DNA of 64,000 bases from Streptoalloteichus tenebrarius (GCF_024171885.1 NZ_JAMTCP010000023.1:39410-103409), one strand, 5' to 3'. Positions 17,612 through 27,134 are shown, numbered from the stretch's first letter. The notes: a model not told the origin generated them from the sequence alone. Numbers and translations: made by a program.

Positions 17612-18793
17612 CTAACCGGCCGATGTGGCGCGCAGTTGTCGGATCTCCGCCTCCGAGTAGCCCAACCAGGTGAGGATGGCGTCGGTGTGTTCGCCGAGCG
17701 CCGGAACGGCCGCGGCGGTCCACTCCCAGGACCCGGAGGACACCGGGGGCGTCAGCATCGGGACCGGGTCGGCCTCGGGCACCGGGACGCGCCGCCACCG
17801 GTCCCTCGCCGTGAGCTGCGGGTGGTCGAGCAGGTCGAGCACGCCCCGGGTGCGCGCCGCCGGGACGTCGGCCGCGTCGAGGGCGGCCAGCAGCTCGTCC
17901 GCGTCCATCCGGTCGAACACGAGCTGGAGTTCGGCGTGCAGGGCGGACCGGTTCGCGACCCGGTCGGACACCGTCCGGAAACGCGGGTCGTCAGCCAGCT
18001 CCGCCCGGCCGAGCACCTCCGCGCACAACCGGCGCCACTGGGGCTCGTTCTGCACGGCGAGATGGACCGCGCCGCCGTCGGCGCAGGAGAACGGGCCGTA
18101 GGGCGCGATGCTCGCGTGGTGCGCGCCGCTGCGCGGGGGCACGACTCCCGTGCCCGCGGCGTAGAGCAGCGGCTGGTGCATCCACTCCGCCAACGCCTCC
18201 ATCAGGGACAGCCGCAGCGTGACGCCCTCCCCGGTGCGCTCGCGGTGCAGCAACGCGGCGAGGACCGCCGCGTGGAGCTGGACCCCGGCCGCGATGTCCG
18301 CCACCGAGATCCCGGCCCGCGCCCGCACCTCGCCCTCCCCGGTCAGCTCGATGAGCCCGGTCTCGGACTGCGCCAGCGCGTCGAACGCCTTCCGGGTGTC
18401 GTAGGGCCCTCCCTCGCCGTAGCTGGACAGCTCGCCCACCACGAGTTCGGGGCGGGCGGCGCGCAGGGTCTCCGCGTCCACGCCCAACCGCCGGGCGGCG
18501 GCGGGCGAGTAGTTGCACAGCACCACGTCGGCCCTGGCGAGGAGGCGGTCGAGCACCCGGCGGCCGTCGGGGTGCCGGACGTCGAGGGCGATCGACTCCT
18601 TGCCCACGTTGGTCCAGGCGAAGTAGGACGAGACCGCGCCGCACGCGCGGTCGTAGTCCCGCGCGAAGTCCCCGGAGCCCCGCCGCTCGACCTTGATCAC
18701 CCGCGCGCCGAGGTCGGCGAGCAGGCGGGTCGCGTACGGCACCGCCACGGCGTGCTCCAACCCCACGACCACGGTCCCGGCTAACGGCTTCAC
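17612..18793 (-). CDS. family III CoA-transferase (CaiB/BaiF type)
   Basis: 393 residues. GTG 18793 is set by GGAGG 8 bases upstream and by its GTGA overlap with the stop of fdhD, implying translational coupling. Seen: [20 protein letters not shown] with the CoA-binding start, [23 protein letters not shown], and KAFDAL with Asp138 in the place of the catalytic Asp of formyl-CoA:oxalate CoA-transferase. The enzyme moves CoA between carboxylic acids; the pair is not readable. Its coupling to a formate-dehydrogenase accessory gene makes formyl-CoA or oxalate chemistry an attractive but unproven idea. No oxalyl-CoA decarboxylase gene is nearby. Confidence 0.85.
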   Translation of the reverse strand: MKPLAGTVVVGLEHAVAVPYATRLLADLGARVIKVERRGSGDFARDYDRACGAVSSYFAWTNVGKESIALDVRHPDGRRVLDRLLARADVVLCNYSPAAARRLGVDAETLRAARPELVVGELSSYGEGGPYDTRKAFDALAQSETGLIELTGEGEVRARAGISVADIAAGVQLHAAVLAALLHRERTGEGVTLRLSLMEALAEWMHQPLLYAAGTGVVPPRSGAHHASIAPYGPFSCADGGAVHLAVQNEPQWRRLCAEVLGRAELADDPRFRTVSDRVANRSALHAELQLVFDRMDADELLAALDAADVPAARTRGVLDLLDHPQLTARDRWRRVPVPEADPVPMLTPPVSSGSWEWTAAAVPALGEHTDAILTWLGYSEAEIRQLRATSAG

Positions 18794-19644
18794 CGTGCGG
18801 CCTCCATCTCCTGATCCGCGCCGACCACGACCCGCTCCGCTCCGGTGTAGACGTTCATGGTCTCGCCCCTGAGGAAGCCGACGAGGGTCATGCCCTGCTC
18901 CTCGGCCAGCTCCACGGCCAGCGACGACGGTGCCGACACCGCGGCCAGCACCGGTACCCCGGCCATCGCGGCCTTCTGCACCAGCTCGAACGACGCCCGG
19001 CCGGACACCAGCAGGACGCAGCCGGCCAGCGGCACGCGTCCGTCGAGCAGCGCCCAGCCGAGCACCTTGTCCACGGCGTTGTGCCGCCCCACGTCCTCCC
19101 GCACGGCGAGCAGTTCGCCGTCGGCCCGGAACAGCCCGGCGGCATGCAGTCCTCCTGTGCTGGCGAACACGCGCTGCGCCTCCCGCAGCGCTCCGGGCAT
19201 CCCCGCCAGCGTTCTGGCGCTCACGCGCGCGCTGTCGGACGCGGGGGAGAAGCGCGTGCGCAGCCGGACCGCGTCGAGCGCCGCCTTGCCGCAGACACCG
19301 CAGGAGGACGTGGTGTAGAAGTTGCGCTCCACACCCGGGTCGGGCGGTGGGACTCCGGGAGCCAACGCCACGTCGAGGACGTTGTAGGTGTTGCGCCCGT
19401 CCGGCCCCTTGCCCGCGCAGTACCGGGCCGCCGCCACGTCCGAGACCGCGTGGATCACCCCTTCGGTGAGCAGGAAGCCGTGCGCCAGCTCGACGTCGTG
19501 ACCGGGGGTCCGCATGGTCACCGCCAGCGCCTGGCCGCCGACCCGCAGCTCCAGCGGCTCCTCCACGGTCAGCGCGTCCGTGCGGCGGACGACGCGGTCC
19601 CCGTCGAGACGCAGCACCGGGCGCCGCGTCGTGACCCGACCCAT
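18790..19644 (-). CDS. fdhD: formate dehydrogenase accessory sulfurtransferase FdhD
   Basis: 284 residues. Three nearby in-frame ATGs exist; ATG 19644 is chosen because AGGAG lies 7 bases upstream and MGRVTTRRP resembles the family start. SSCGVCGK carries Cys115 and Cys118, the CxxC that passes sulfur from IscS to the molybdenum cofactor. [32 protein letters not shown] and [18 protein letters not shown] are family blocks for cofactor binding. It activates FdhF-type enzymes in the cytoplasm, fitting the fdhF homologue upstream. Confidence 0.95.
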   Translation of the reverse strand: MGRVTTRRPVLRLDGDRVVRRTDALTVEEPLELRVGGQALAVTMRTPGHDVELAHGFLLTEGVIHAVSDVAAARYCAGKGPDGRNTYNVLDVALAPGVPPPDPGVERNFYTTSSCGVCGKAALDAVRLRTRFSPASDSARVSARTLAGMPGALREAQRVFASTGGLHAAGLFRADGELLAVREDVGRHNAVDKVLGWALLDGRVPLAGCVLLVSGRASFELVQKAAMAGVPVLAAVSAPSSLAVELAEEQGMTLVGFLRGETMNVYTGAERVVVGADQEMEAAR

Positions 19645-19779
19645 GCCCATTCTCCTTCGGTGGTTCGTCACCCGGACGGGGCCGGGCACTACGGACGATC
19701 ACGATCCGGCGGTTGCCGGTGGGCTGGCGGCCACGGGAACCAACCTCTTGCCAACCTCTGTTGTGATCGTTTAGGCGGT

Positions 19780-19811
19780 GGGGAGCGCGCAGGCCCCCCG
19801 ACGCGCTCCCC
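19780..19811 (-). terminator. hairpin between fdhF and fdhD
   Basis: Stem GGGGAGCGCG/CGCGCTCCCC with a 12-base loop, 51 bases after the fdhF stop. It may end or attenuate the fdhF transcript before fdhD. Confidence 0.6.
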
Positions 19812-19861
19812 AACACAGAACCGGTACTGCCCGGCCGCCGCCAGCAGTCGGGTGGAGCCCG

Positions 19862-22210
19862 CTACGGTGCGGTAGCGGGCTCCAACCGGACCACGACCGA
19901 CTTCGAGGTCGGGGTGTTCGAGACCTCCGCCGTGGAGTCCAGCGGCACCAGCGCGTTGGCCTCGGGAAAGTACGCCGCCGCGCATCCCCGCGCGGTCGGG
20001 TAGGCGACCACCCGGAACCGCTCCGCCCGTCGCTCCACGACCGCCGCGCCCTCGGTGTCCGTCGGACCGCTCTCGCGCGCCGCGCCGTCCCGGGCCCACT
20101 CGCTCACCAGGTCCACCAGCTCGCCGTCGCCGAAGCCCAGCTCCGCCAGGTCGTCCGGGTGCACGAACACGACCCGACGGCCGCCGGAGACACCGCGGTA
20201 GCGGTCGTCCAGCCCGTAGATCGTGGTGTTGTACTGGTCGTGGCTGCGCATCGTCTGCAACAGCAGCCGACCGTGCGGGACCTTCGGCGCGTACAGCGGG
20301 TTCACCGTGAAGTTCGCCTTGCCCGTCGCCGTGGGGAAGCGGCGCTCGTCCCTCGGCGGGTGGGGGAGGATGAAGCCGTCCGGCTGCCGCACCTTCCGGT
20401 TGTAGTCCTCGCACCCGGGGACGACGCGGGCGATGCTCTCCCGGATCAGGTCGTAGCCCCGCTCGAAGTCCGCCCACGGCACCGGGTGGTCGTCGCCGAA
20501 CAGCGCCCGCGCCAGGCGCGTGATGATCGCGATCTCGGACAGCAGGTGCGGGCTCGCCGGCCGCAGCCGGCCCCGCGACGCGTGCACGGTCGACATCGAG
20601 TCCTCGACCGTGACGAACTGCTCGCCGGTGGCCTGCTCGTCGCGGTCCGTGCGGCCGAGGGTGGGCAGGATCAGCGCGGTCCGGCCGTGCACGACGTGTG
20701 AGCGGTTCAGCTTCGTCGACACCTGGACGGTCAACGAGCAGGAGCGCAGGGCCTCCTCGACCACCTCGGTGTCCGGCGTCGCCGCGACGAAGTTGCCGCC
20801 GAGCCCGAGGAACACGCGGGCGCGCCCGTCGCGCATCGCGCGGAGCGCCTCCACGGTGTCGAAACCGTGCTCCCGGGGGACCTCGACGCCGAACTCCGCC
20901 TCCAACGCCGCCAGGAACGACTCCGGCATCTTCTCCCAGATGCCCATGGTGCGGTCGCCCTGCACGTTGGAGTGGCCGCGCACCGGGCACACCCCCGCGC
21001 CGGGCTTGCCGATCATGCCGCGGAACAGCAGCAGGTTCACGACCTCGCGGATCGTGGGCACCGAGTGCCGGTGCTGGGTCAGGCCCATCGCCCAGCACAC
21101 GACCGTCCGCTCGGACTCCGCCAGCATCCGCCCGACGCGGGCGACCTGCTCACGGGGCAGGCCGGTCGCCGCGTCGACCTCGGCCCAGTCGACCGCGCGC
21201 ACGTGCTCTGCCCACTCCGCGAAGCCGTGCGTGTGCTTCTCGACGAACTCCCGGTCCATCACCGTGCCGGGTGCCGCCTCCTCCGCCGCGAGCAGCAGGT
21301 GCCCCAACGCCTGGAAGAACGCCTGGTCGCCGCCCAGCCGGATCTGACAGAACTCGTCGGCCAGCGGCGTGCCCCCGCCGACGACCCCGGACGGGCGCTG
21401 CGGGTTCTTGAACCGCATCAGCCCCGCCTCGGGCAGCGGGTTGACCGCCACGATGCGGGCGCCGTCGCGCTTGGCCTCCTCCAGCGCCGTCAGCATCCGG
21501 GGGTGGTTGGTGCCGGGGTTCTGTCCCACGACGAGGATCAGGTCCGCCGAGATCAGGTCGTCCAGGCTGACCGAGCCCTTGCCGACGCCGATCGTCTCCG
21601 TCAGCGCCGCGCCCGACGACTCGTGGCACATGTTCGAGCAGTCCGGCAGGTTGTTGGTGCCGAAGCAGCGGACGAGGAGCTGGTACAGGAACGCGGCCTC
21701 GTTGCTCGTGCGGCCCGAGGTGTAGAAGACGGCCTCGTGCGGGCTGGACAGCGCGCGCAGCTCGTCGGCGATCAGCCCGAACGCCTCGGACCAGGCGATG
21801 GGCTCGTAGTGGGTCGCGCCGGGGCGCAGCACCATCGGGTGGGTCAGGCGGCCCTGCTGGCCCAGCCAGTAGTCGGTGCGCCCGGCCAGCTCGGCCACCG
21901 GGTGCTTGGCGAAGAACTCCGGCCCCACGCGGCGGAGCGTGGCCTCCTCGGCCACCGCCTTGACCCCGTTCTCGCAGAACTCGATGGCCTTGCGGTGCCC
22001 GGGCCGCTCCGGCCACGCGCAGCCGGGGCAGTCGAACCCCTCGCGCTGGTTGAGCAGCCGCAGGGTGCGCACCGTGCGCGTCGCGCCCATCTGCTCGAAC
22101 CCGCGCTGGGCCGAGACCATCACGCCCGTGACCCCCGCCGCCCAGTCCTTGGGCTCGCGGATCTCCAGCTCGGCCTCGTCGATGTCCCGTTCCGGCGGCT
22201 TGCGGCTCAT
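19862..22210 (-). CDS. fdhF: FdhF/YdeP-type molybdopterin oxidoreductase alpha subunit
   Basis: 782 residues from ATG 22210 with GGAGG 8 bases upstream. The N-terminal part has Cys61, Cys64 (CPGC) and Cys79 where classical formate dehydrogenases carry a four-Cys iron-sulfur site, so the site is reduced or altered as in YdeP. The metal ligand is Cys195 in CSNMCHESSG, at the selenocysteine position of FdhF; no in-frame TGA is involved. Further blocks: VGQNPGTNHPRM, GVCPVRGHSNVQGDRT, LGLGGNFVAATPD and a C-terminal dinucleotide-binding domain with HDQYNTTIYG. M. tuberculosis Rv2900c is the same type and also lies beside fdhD. Physiological substrate unproven; no partner electron-transfer subunit is seen. 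Confidence 0.92.
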   Translation of the reverse strand: MSRKPPERDIDEAELEIREPKDWAAGVTGVMVSAQRGFEQMGATRTVRTLRLLNQREGFDCPGCAWPERPGHRKAIEFCENGVKAVAEEATLRRVGPEFFAKHPVAELAGRTDYWLGQQGRLTHPMVLRPGATHYEPIAWSEAFGLIADELRALSSPHEAVFYTSGRTSNEAAFLYQLLVRCFGTNNLPDCSNMCHESSGAALTETIGVGKGSVSLDDLISADLILVVGQNPGTNHPRMLTALEEAKRDGARIVAVNPLPEAGLMRFKNPQRPSGVVGGGTPLADEFCQIRLGGDQAFFQALGHLLLAAEEAAPGTVMDREFVEKHTHGFAEWAEHVRAVDWAEVDAATGLPREQVARVGRMLAESERTVVCWAMGLTQHRHSVPTIREVVNLLLFRGMIGKPGAGVCPVRGHSNVQGDRTMGIWEKMPESFLAALEAEFGVEVPREHGFDTVEALRAMRDGRARVFLGLGGNFVAATPDTEVVEEALRSCSLTVQVSTKLNRSHVVHGRTALILPTLGRTDRDEQATGEQFVTVEDSMSTVHASRGRLRPASPHLLSEIAIITRLARALFGDDHPVPWADFERGYDLIRESIARVVPGCEDYNRKVRQPDGFILPHPPRDERRFPTATGKANFTVNPLYAPKVPHGRLLLQTMRSHDQYNTTIYGLDDRYRGVSGGRRVVFVHPDDLAELGFGDGELVDLVSEWARDGAARESGPTDTEGAAVVERRAERFRVVAYPTARGCAAAYFPEANALVPLDSTAEVSNTPTSKSVVVRLEPATAP

Positions 22211-22283
22211 GCCGCCATCCTCCGCCCGCTCCCGCCCCCTGCACCAGTGACCCGCCCCCGCCACCTCCCCGCGACGGGGCGGT

Positions 22284-23210
22284 GTGACCCAGCTCGCCGT
22301 ACCTCGCGGCCGGGTGGCCGCGTTCGAGAACGCCCGCGAACACGCCGTCGAAGCCCTGAGGTCCGCCGAGCGCGCCGAGGCCGCCGCCCGCGAGGAAGAA
22401 CGCAAACATCGCGAGGAGGCCGCGAAACAAAGTGGTGGTGGGGACCATCCGGACCTGACGTCGGAGGAAGAGCGACTGCTCTACTCGATGGGTGGTCCCG
22501 ACCTGGTTCAGGAGTATCGGGAGGGACTCGCCGGTGCCAACAAGTCGATCCTTCAGTTCTTGAAGGAGGTGGGCGCCGAGGTCCTACTCGAGGTCACAGG
22601 CATCAACGATCTCAAGAAGTGTTTCGGCGAGGGCAACATCGCGTCCTGTGTCTGGACCGTCGTGAACGCCGCCTCACTCGTCCTCATCATCGCGAAGCTG
22701 CCGTCGGTCGCCGCGGCGATCGGGAGGGTGATCGGAGGCGTCGCCAAGTTCCTTGAGGGAACCTCGTGGGGAAGAAGGATCCTCGAGAACGGGCGCCGGG
22801 TCATAGGGGAGGCGCGTGTCGCCTGCTCGCTGACAATGGGAACGGCGGGAAATTCTCACCTCTTCGCCACGGCGAGCGCGAACCCCACGTGTCCCAGGTT
22901 CTCCGTGGACTCCAATGGCGAGATCGTCGACCTCGTCACGCCGAAGGGCAGGATCGAGCTGCCAAAGAACCTCGACGGCGGCACGGCGCAGGAGGTGGGC
23001 AACCGGATCTGGGGAGGACATGGGCCGAAGATTCCCCGGGAGCTCATCGGGAAGCGCGGCCCGGAGGAACTCAGGAGAGCCGCGACCAAGCAGGACGCGC
23101 AGCGCCTTCAGGACTTCTACCGGTGGGTGGAGATAAATATGCCCAACAATCCCACGGCCCCGTCCCGCGTAAAGTTGTGCCAGGAGGTTATCGACGCATG
23201 GGGAGGCTGA
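22284..23210 (+). CDS. polymorphic-toxin C-terminal region, orphan form
   Basis: 308 residues from GTG 22284; the ribosome site is weak, so the start is uncertain. Residues 10-50 are a charged Ala/Glu helix (ALRSAERAEAAAREEERKH). Residues 95-160 resemble a pretoxin spacer: VTGINDLKKCFGEGNIASCV, then the hydrophobic WTVVNAASLVLIIAKLPSV and Gly/Ala region. Residues 195-308 start with PRFSVDSNGEIVDL, the kind of junction seen before C-terminal toxin domains, and end in DFYRWVEINMPNNPTAPSRV and VIDAWGG. No signal, secretion (WXG, Rhs, TcdB) or HINT domain is present. Base composition is lower in GC than neighbours. Toxic activity is inferred from architecture and from the overlapping small gene. 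Confidence 0.6.
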   Translation: MTQLAVPRGRVAAFENAREHAVEALRSAERAEAAAREEERKHREEAAKQSGGGDHPDLTSEEERLLYSMGGPDLVQEYREGLAGANKSILQFLKEVGAEVLLEVTGINDLKKCFGEGNIASCVWTVVNAASLVLIIAKLPSVAAAIGRVIGGVAKFLEGTSWGRRILENGRRVIGEARVACSLTMGTAGNSHLFATASANPTCPRFSVDSNGEIVDLVTPKGRIELPKNLDGGTAQEVGNRIWGGHGPKIPRELIGKRGPEELRRAATKQDAQRLQDFYRWVEINMPNNPTAPSRVKLCQEVIDAWGG

Positions 23211-23464
23211 CCCACGTGGGCGGAGAGATCGTTCGACTGAAGGTCGGTGTTTCTGACGAAGCAGCGGGGACCGTGGGGTTCGAGCCGGTGGGAATGTTCT
23301 ACGAACTTGGCCCGGGAGAATACCTCTACGCCTGCCTGAACGAGGTTCAGCTCAGGTCTCTGGAGGTGACCTCCTGGTCCGGGGGCGTCTCCCTCTGGGT
23401 GCGGGGCGAGTTCGTGGTGCTCGACAGTCGGGGCAACGTCCTCGACGAAATCTGGGGTGGATGA
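23198..23464 (+). CDS. candidate immunity protein
   Basis: 88 residues from ATG 23198, which lies inside the end of the toxin-like gene (13-base overlap) and follows AGGAGG by 10 bases; the overlap implies coupled translation. The protein (MGRLTHVGGEIVRLKVGV at the start, many beta-type segments such as GVSLWVRGEFVVLDS) is small, acidic and without signal peptide or membrane segment, as expected of a cytoplasmic immunity protein. I recognise no family. Function is inferred from position only. Confidence 0.55.
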   Translation: MGRLTHVGGEIVRLKVGVSDEAAGTVGFEPVGMFYELGPGEYLYACLNEVQLRSLEVTSWSGGVSLWVRGEFVVLDSRGNVLDEIWGG

Positions 23465-23634
23465 GGAGCCACGTAGCCCCACGGGACCGAAAGAGACGTG
23501 GGAAGGGAGGGAGCGATTTCTGGGGACGTAACTTCGGGTTTCCCGACTGATGGCCGTGGCCATGAGAGTGTTCCGAGTCCGAGTAGGCGCACGCCCCACC
23601 TTGGATGTTCCCGACTGGAGGAGGTTCGTGTGAC

Positions 23635-25896
23635 ATGTTCAAAAATCTCCGACGCGCGAGTTTCAGGAGCTCGTCGGACCTTGAGTCCGAGATGGCGGGT
23701 GTCAGTGTGAGAAGAAAATCTGTTTCGACCAGGAAAATTTTTGTTCTCCTGGTTGGGTTACTCTCTCTTTCTGTTGTCACCTCAACGCTTCCTGCGGCGG
23801 CGAACGAGGGTCCTGCGGCCAACGCGTCGGCGGAGCAGCCGAAGCAGACGGAGACGCCGGCGACGTTCGATGACAAGGTCCGGGCGGCCTCGGCGTTGGG
23901 CATCGTCGCGAGCAACGAGCTGCTCGTGCTGAACGACCGCAACTTCGTGTTCGCGTTGTGGCGGCAGGCCAAGGGCGCGGAGGTGCGCGCCTCGGCCGAG
24001 CTGGCGCTGGGCGGCACGGACGCGGACTGCGCCACGTGGATCAAGCTCGGCATTCACGACGCGGTGAAGCGGGACCAGAGCAACGAGCAGCGGGACGCCG
24101 AGGCGGCGCGGATCGCGCGTGAGCTGAAGCGCAACGCCGCGATGGTCATCGGCATCGAGCCCACGGCGGAGATGCTGGTCCTGAGCTACAAGGACTTCGT
24201 CTACGACCTGTGGAAGCGGGCGTCGGGGCCGAAGGTGAAGGCCGCGGCGCTGGACGCGTTCGGCAAGGACGAGGCCGGCCAGAAGGCGTTCCTGGCCGAG
24301 GGCATCCGCAAGGCCCACGAGCAGGACCAGCTCGACGCCATCGAGAAGGACCAGCAGGCCAACGAGGCGGAGAAGGCCCGGCAGAGGGACCGCGCCGCCA
24401 AGCAACGCGCGATGCGGCAGGTGCTCGGCGTCGAGCCGACCGACGGCATGCTCGCGCTGTCGGACGACAACTTCATCCGCGAGGTCTGGAACCGGGCCAA
24501 GCCGGACACCGAGGTGCAGTCCGCCGCCGTCGCGGCCCTGCGCAGCTCCGACCCGGCCGTGTGGAAGCGGTTCATCGACACCGGCATCTATGAGGCCAAC
24601 GACCGCGACAAGGCCAACGAGCTGCGCAAGCAGGAGGAGGCCGACAAGCGGCGCCTGCTGGAGATCCAGACCAGGGCCGAGAAGAGCCTGGTCCACCCTG
24701 GTCTGGTCGACGCCGCCAAGGACGCGCTGGCCGCCGGGCCCGGCGCCGTCTCGTGGTTCCTCCGCATCGGCCAGTACGGCAACGCCCTGGTCCAGTCCCT
24801 CCAGGCGGACACGGTCGGCGTTCGCGGCTGGTACATCCGTCACAACTCGGACGGCCCCGCCCGGATCGATCCCGGCAACCCCGTGCCGGCCAAGGGGCTC
24901 GGCGCCGACGCCCACTGGCGCGTCCTGCCCGGCCTCGCCAACACCGAGTGCCACTCGTTCGAGGTCGCCGATCGCCCCGGCGTCTACCTCCGCCAGGAGA
25001 ACCTCCGCGTGCTCGTGGCCAAGAGTGACGGCAGCGAGCAGTTCCGCCGGGACGCCACCTGGTGCTCTCGCCCCGGTCTGATGGGCGAGGCGGTCTCGCT
25101 GGAGTCCTTCAGCGCCAAGGGACGCTTCCTGCGGCACATCAATGCCGAGTTGTGGGCGGCCAACGACAGCGGCGAGCACTGGTTCGACAACCCGAAGCTG
25201 TTCAAGGTGGACGCCTCCTGGCGCGTGCACGGCTGGTACCCGGTGTCCACCGGCATCAGCCTCCGCTGGCTCAACGACGACACCCTGCGGCGTCGGGTCG
25301 GAAAGCCGGTCGAGGAGGAGAAGTCGGACGGCGACGTGCGGTGGCGCAACTACGAGAACGCCAGGCTGTACTGGACGCCGCAGACCGGCGCGCAGGCGAT
25401 GCAGGGCGGGATCCTCGCGAAGTACGACCAGCTCGGCGCGCACAAGTCCGGCATCGGGGTGCCCACCACCGACGAGGCCTCGACGCCGGACGGCACCGGC
25501 CGCTTCAACCACTTCAGCAACGGCTGCTCGATCTACTGGACGATGCCGACCGGTCCGCACCTGGTGTGCGGCGCCATCCGTGAGAAGTGGGCGCAGCTCG
25601 GCTGGGAGCGCGGTCTCGGGTACCCGACGACCGACGAGTCCGCGGCGGCGGACGGTGTCGGCCGGTTCAACCACTTCACCAACAACGCGTCGATCTTCTG
25701 GCTTCCGGAGGTCGGCCCGCACGCGGTCTCCGGCGCGATCCGGGACAAGTGGTCGCAGCTTGGGTGGGAGCGTTCGTACCTGGGCTACCCCGTGAGTGAC
25801 CAGGTGGACAGGGACGGCGTGCTCGTGCAGGAGTTCCAGCACGGTCGGATCGAGCACGACCCGAGGACCGGTAGGACCACCGACGTCCGCAAGTGA
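23635..25896 (+). CDS. secreted ALF-repeat/AbfB/LGFP-repeat protein
   Basis: 753 residues from ATG 23635 (GGAGGAGG 10 bases upstream); an in-frame ATG at 23605 is less likely. A signal sequence with KIFVLLVGLLSLSVVTSTLP ends near residue 55. Residues 78-350 hold ALF repeats: a block with ALGIVASNELLVLNDRNFV, LWRQAKGAEVRASAELAL and charged linkers recurs at least three times. Residues 385-530 form an AbfB-like beta-trefoil (WYIRHNSDG, FEVADRPGVYLR, FLRHINAELWAAN). Residues 588-725 hold three LGFP repeats (LGIGVPTTDE-like units GIGVPTTDE, GLGYPTTDE, YLGYPVSDQ), which bind the cell wall. It is probably a wall-attached surface protein. The first 60 codons are notably AT-rich. Confidence 0.8.
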   Translation: MFKNLRRASFRSSSDLESEMAGVSVRRKSVSTRKIFVLLVGLLSLSVVTSTLPAAANEGPAANASAEQPKQTETPATFDDKVRAASALGIVASNELLVLNDRNFVFALWRQAKGAEVRASAELALGGTDADCATWIKLGIHDAVKRDQSNEQRDAEAARIARELKRNAAMVIGIEPTAEMLVLSYKDFVYDLWKRASGPKVKAAALDAFGKDEAGQKAFLAEGIRKAHEQDQLDAIEKDQQANEAEKARQRDRAAKQRAMRQVLGVEPTDGMLALSDDNFIREVWNRAKPDTEVQSAAVAALRSSDPAVWKRFIDTGIYEANDRDKANELRKQEEADKRRLLEIQTRAEKSLVHPGLVDAAKDALAAGPGAVSWFLRIGQYGNALVQSLQADTVGVRGWYIRHNSDGPARIDPGNPVPAKGLGADAHWRVLPGLANTECHSFEVADRPGVYLRQENLRVLVAKSDGSEQFRRDATWCSRPGLMGEAVSLESFSAKGRFLRHINAELWAANDSGEHWFDNPKLFKVDASWRVHGWYPVSTGISLRWLNDDTLRRRVGKPVEEEKSDGDVRWRNYENARLYWTPQTGAQAMQGGILAKYDQLGAHKSGIGVPTTDEASTPDGTGRFNHFSNGCSIYWTMPTGPHLVCGAIREKWAQLGWERGLGYPTTDESAAADGVGRFNHFTNNASIFWLPEVGPHAVSGAIRDKWSQLGWERSYLGYPVSDQVDRDGVLVQEFQHGRIEHDPRTGRTTDVRK

Positions 25897-25951
25897 CTTC
25901 CGTCGCCCCGGCCGCGTGACGTGATCCCGGCGCGGGTTGCGAGGTGAACGG

Positions 25952-25997
25952 CAGGGGCGGTCGTCCTGACAGGAAGCTGTCGGGATGACCGCCCCTG
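25952..25997. terminator. bidirectional hairpin terminator
   Basis: CAGGGGCGGTC pairs with GACCGCCCCTG, with an inner CTGACAG/CTGTCGG extension, between the convergent secreted-protein gene and the frameshifted gene ending at 26041. Confidence 0.75.
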
Positions 25998-26040
25998 TCT
26001 TCGTTGACCGCTGTCCTCGTCGGCCAGGGGCACGGCGGGG

Positions 26041-27001
26041 TCAGTTGCCGCAGGCGTTCTCGTCGCTGATGGGGTTGGCGGGGTCGAAGTAGTAGGCCGA
26101 GTCGTGTTTGGCCGACCTGCCGTGGAGCCGGCGCTCGGAGATCGAAGGGGCGAGGAAGCCCTTCTTGATCTCTCCGCAGGCCATCGAGTAGGTGAAGCCC
26201 TCCGTCTTGGCGGGCCAGAGGCCCTTGATGCCGTTCCCTACGAGGTAGGTCGCCTCCCCACCGTTCGAGGGCCACGATGTCCATCGGCCCGGTCGGCTTC
26301 TCGTCGCCAGGGTCGAAGGCGTAGGCGATGACGTGGTTCGTGTGCACGGCGAGGGTGCCGTGCTCGCCGGGCTCGACCCACATCCGGCCGTTGACCTTCG
26401 GCTCGACCGGGAGGAGCCGGTGGCCCTTGCTGACCCGGGTGAGCAGCCAGGAAGTCTCGGCCACGTTGCCCTCGGCGAGCTTCGCGCGGATTTCGGTCAG
26501 GCTCTCCGGGTCGAGCTGCGCGAGGACGGGGTCGGGTGTGTGGTTCTCCAGGACCTGGCGGTCCAGGCGCGCGGTGGTGAGGAACCGCCGCACCTTCTCG
26601 GTTGCCTCGGCGACCTGCTCGGGCGAGTAGCCGGCGACGGGCGCGGACGGCGGGGCGACGAAGCCGGCGGCGCCGTCGGCCCATCCCTCGGCCGGGGTGC
26701 CGGCGAAGGGGCGGGCGAGGTCGACCTTGCGCACCGCCTCGACCGTGGACGGGGCGGTCGTCGAGGTGTGTCCCGTCGAGGTGCTCGGCGCGCTGACGGC
26801 GAGAAGGCTGTCGAGCCGACCGGACTGGTGGAGCGCCAGCCCGCCGGCGAGGGCCACGGCGGACAGGACGGCGACGACCTTGGGAAGGTGTCGGCGCGTC
26901 CCCGCGCGGCGGCGGGCCCGACGCGCGTCCCGGAAGGCGCGTCTTCGCGCCGCCCGCTGCCAGCGTTCGTCCTGGAGATCAGGGTGTTCCTCGATGGTCA
27001 C
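26041..27001 (-). pseudogene. frameshifted single-TM exported protein
   Basis: The intact reading would start at GTG 27001 (GGGGGA upstream) and end at TGA 26043-26041. Residues 1-40 are basic (RRRAFRDARRARRRAG), then a membrane segment (VVAVLSAVALAGGLAL), a Ser/Thr linker and an outer domain. The upstream frame carries good sequence to GPMDIVALE (about 26266); continuing in that frame gives an Arg-rich, non-protein-like tail running on past 25700. Shifting by one base at about 26265 (plus strand CCGTTCGAGG) restores sensible sequence: NGGEATYLVGNGIKGLWPAK, then TEGFTYSMACGEIKKGFLAP, ending DENACGN. So a base is inserted, or two are lost, near 26265. A sequencing error cannot be excluded. No family recognised. 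Confidence 0.65.
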
Positions 27002-27122
27002 GTGTGTCCCCCACAGTGATGAAGATCGGCAGAACCCTGGGCCGGGAGCCGGCGCGGGCGGCGGGGCAGGGGTGCGCGACTCTGGTGTCGGAACTGCCGT
27101 GCGGGCCACAATCGGGGGTTCG

Positions 27123-27128
27123 TAAACT
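27123..27128 (+). promoter_or_regulatory. -10 box of leaderless valS promoter
   Basis: TAAACT followed by 6 bases and GTG 27135. There is no room for a leader, and I see no T-box specifier or antiterminator upstream. Confidence 0.6.
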
Positions 27129-27134
27129 CTCCGC

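Noticed and set aside
19862..22210. Selenocysteine in the FdhF-like protein
   Set aside because: The ligand position is an ordinary Cys codon (TGC/TGT reading CHESS), and no in-frame TGA is needed.
25676..26264. Extension of the frameshifted gene in its first frame to 25676
   Set aside because: The tail is Arg/Pro-rich without protein character and overlaps the convergent secreted-protein gene and its terminator.
27002..27134. T-box leader before valS
   Set aside because: The gap is short, no specifier loop or antiterminator block is seen, and the -10 box sits at the start codon.
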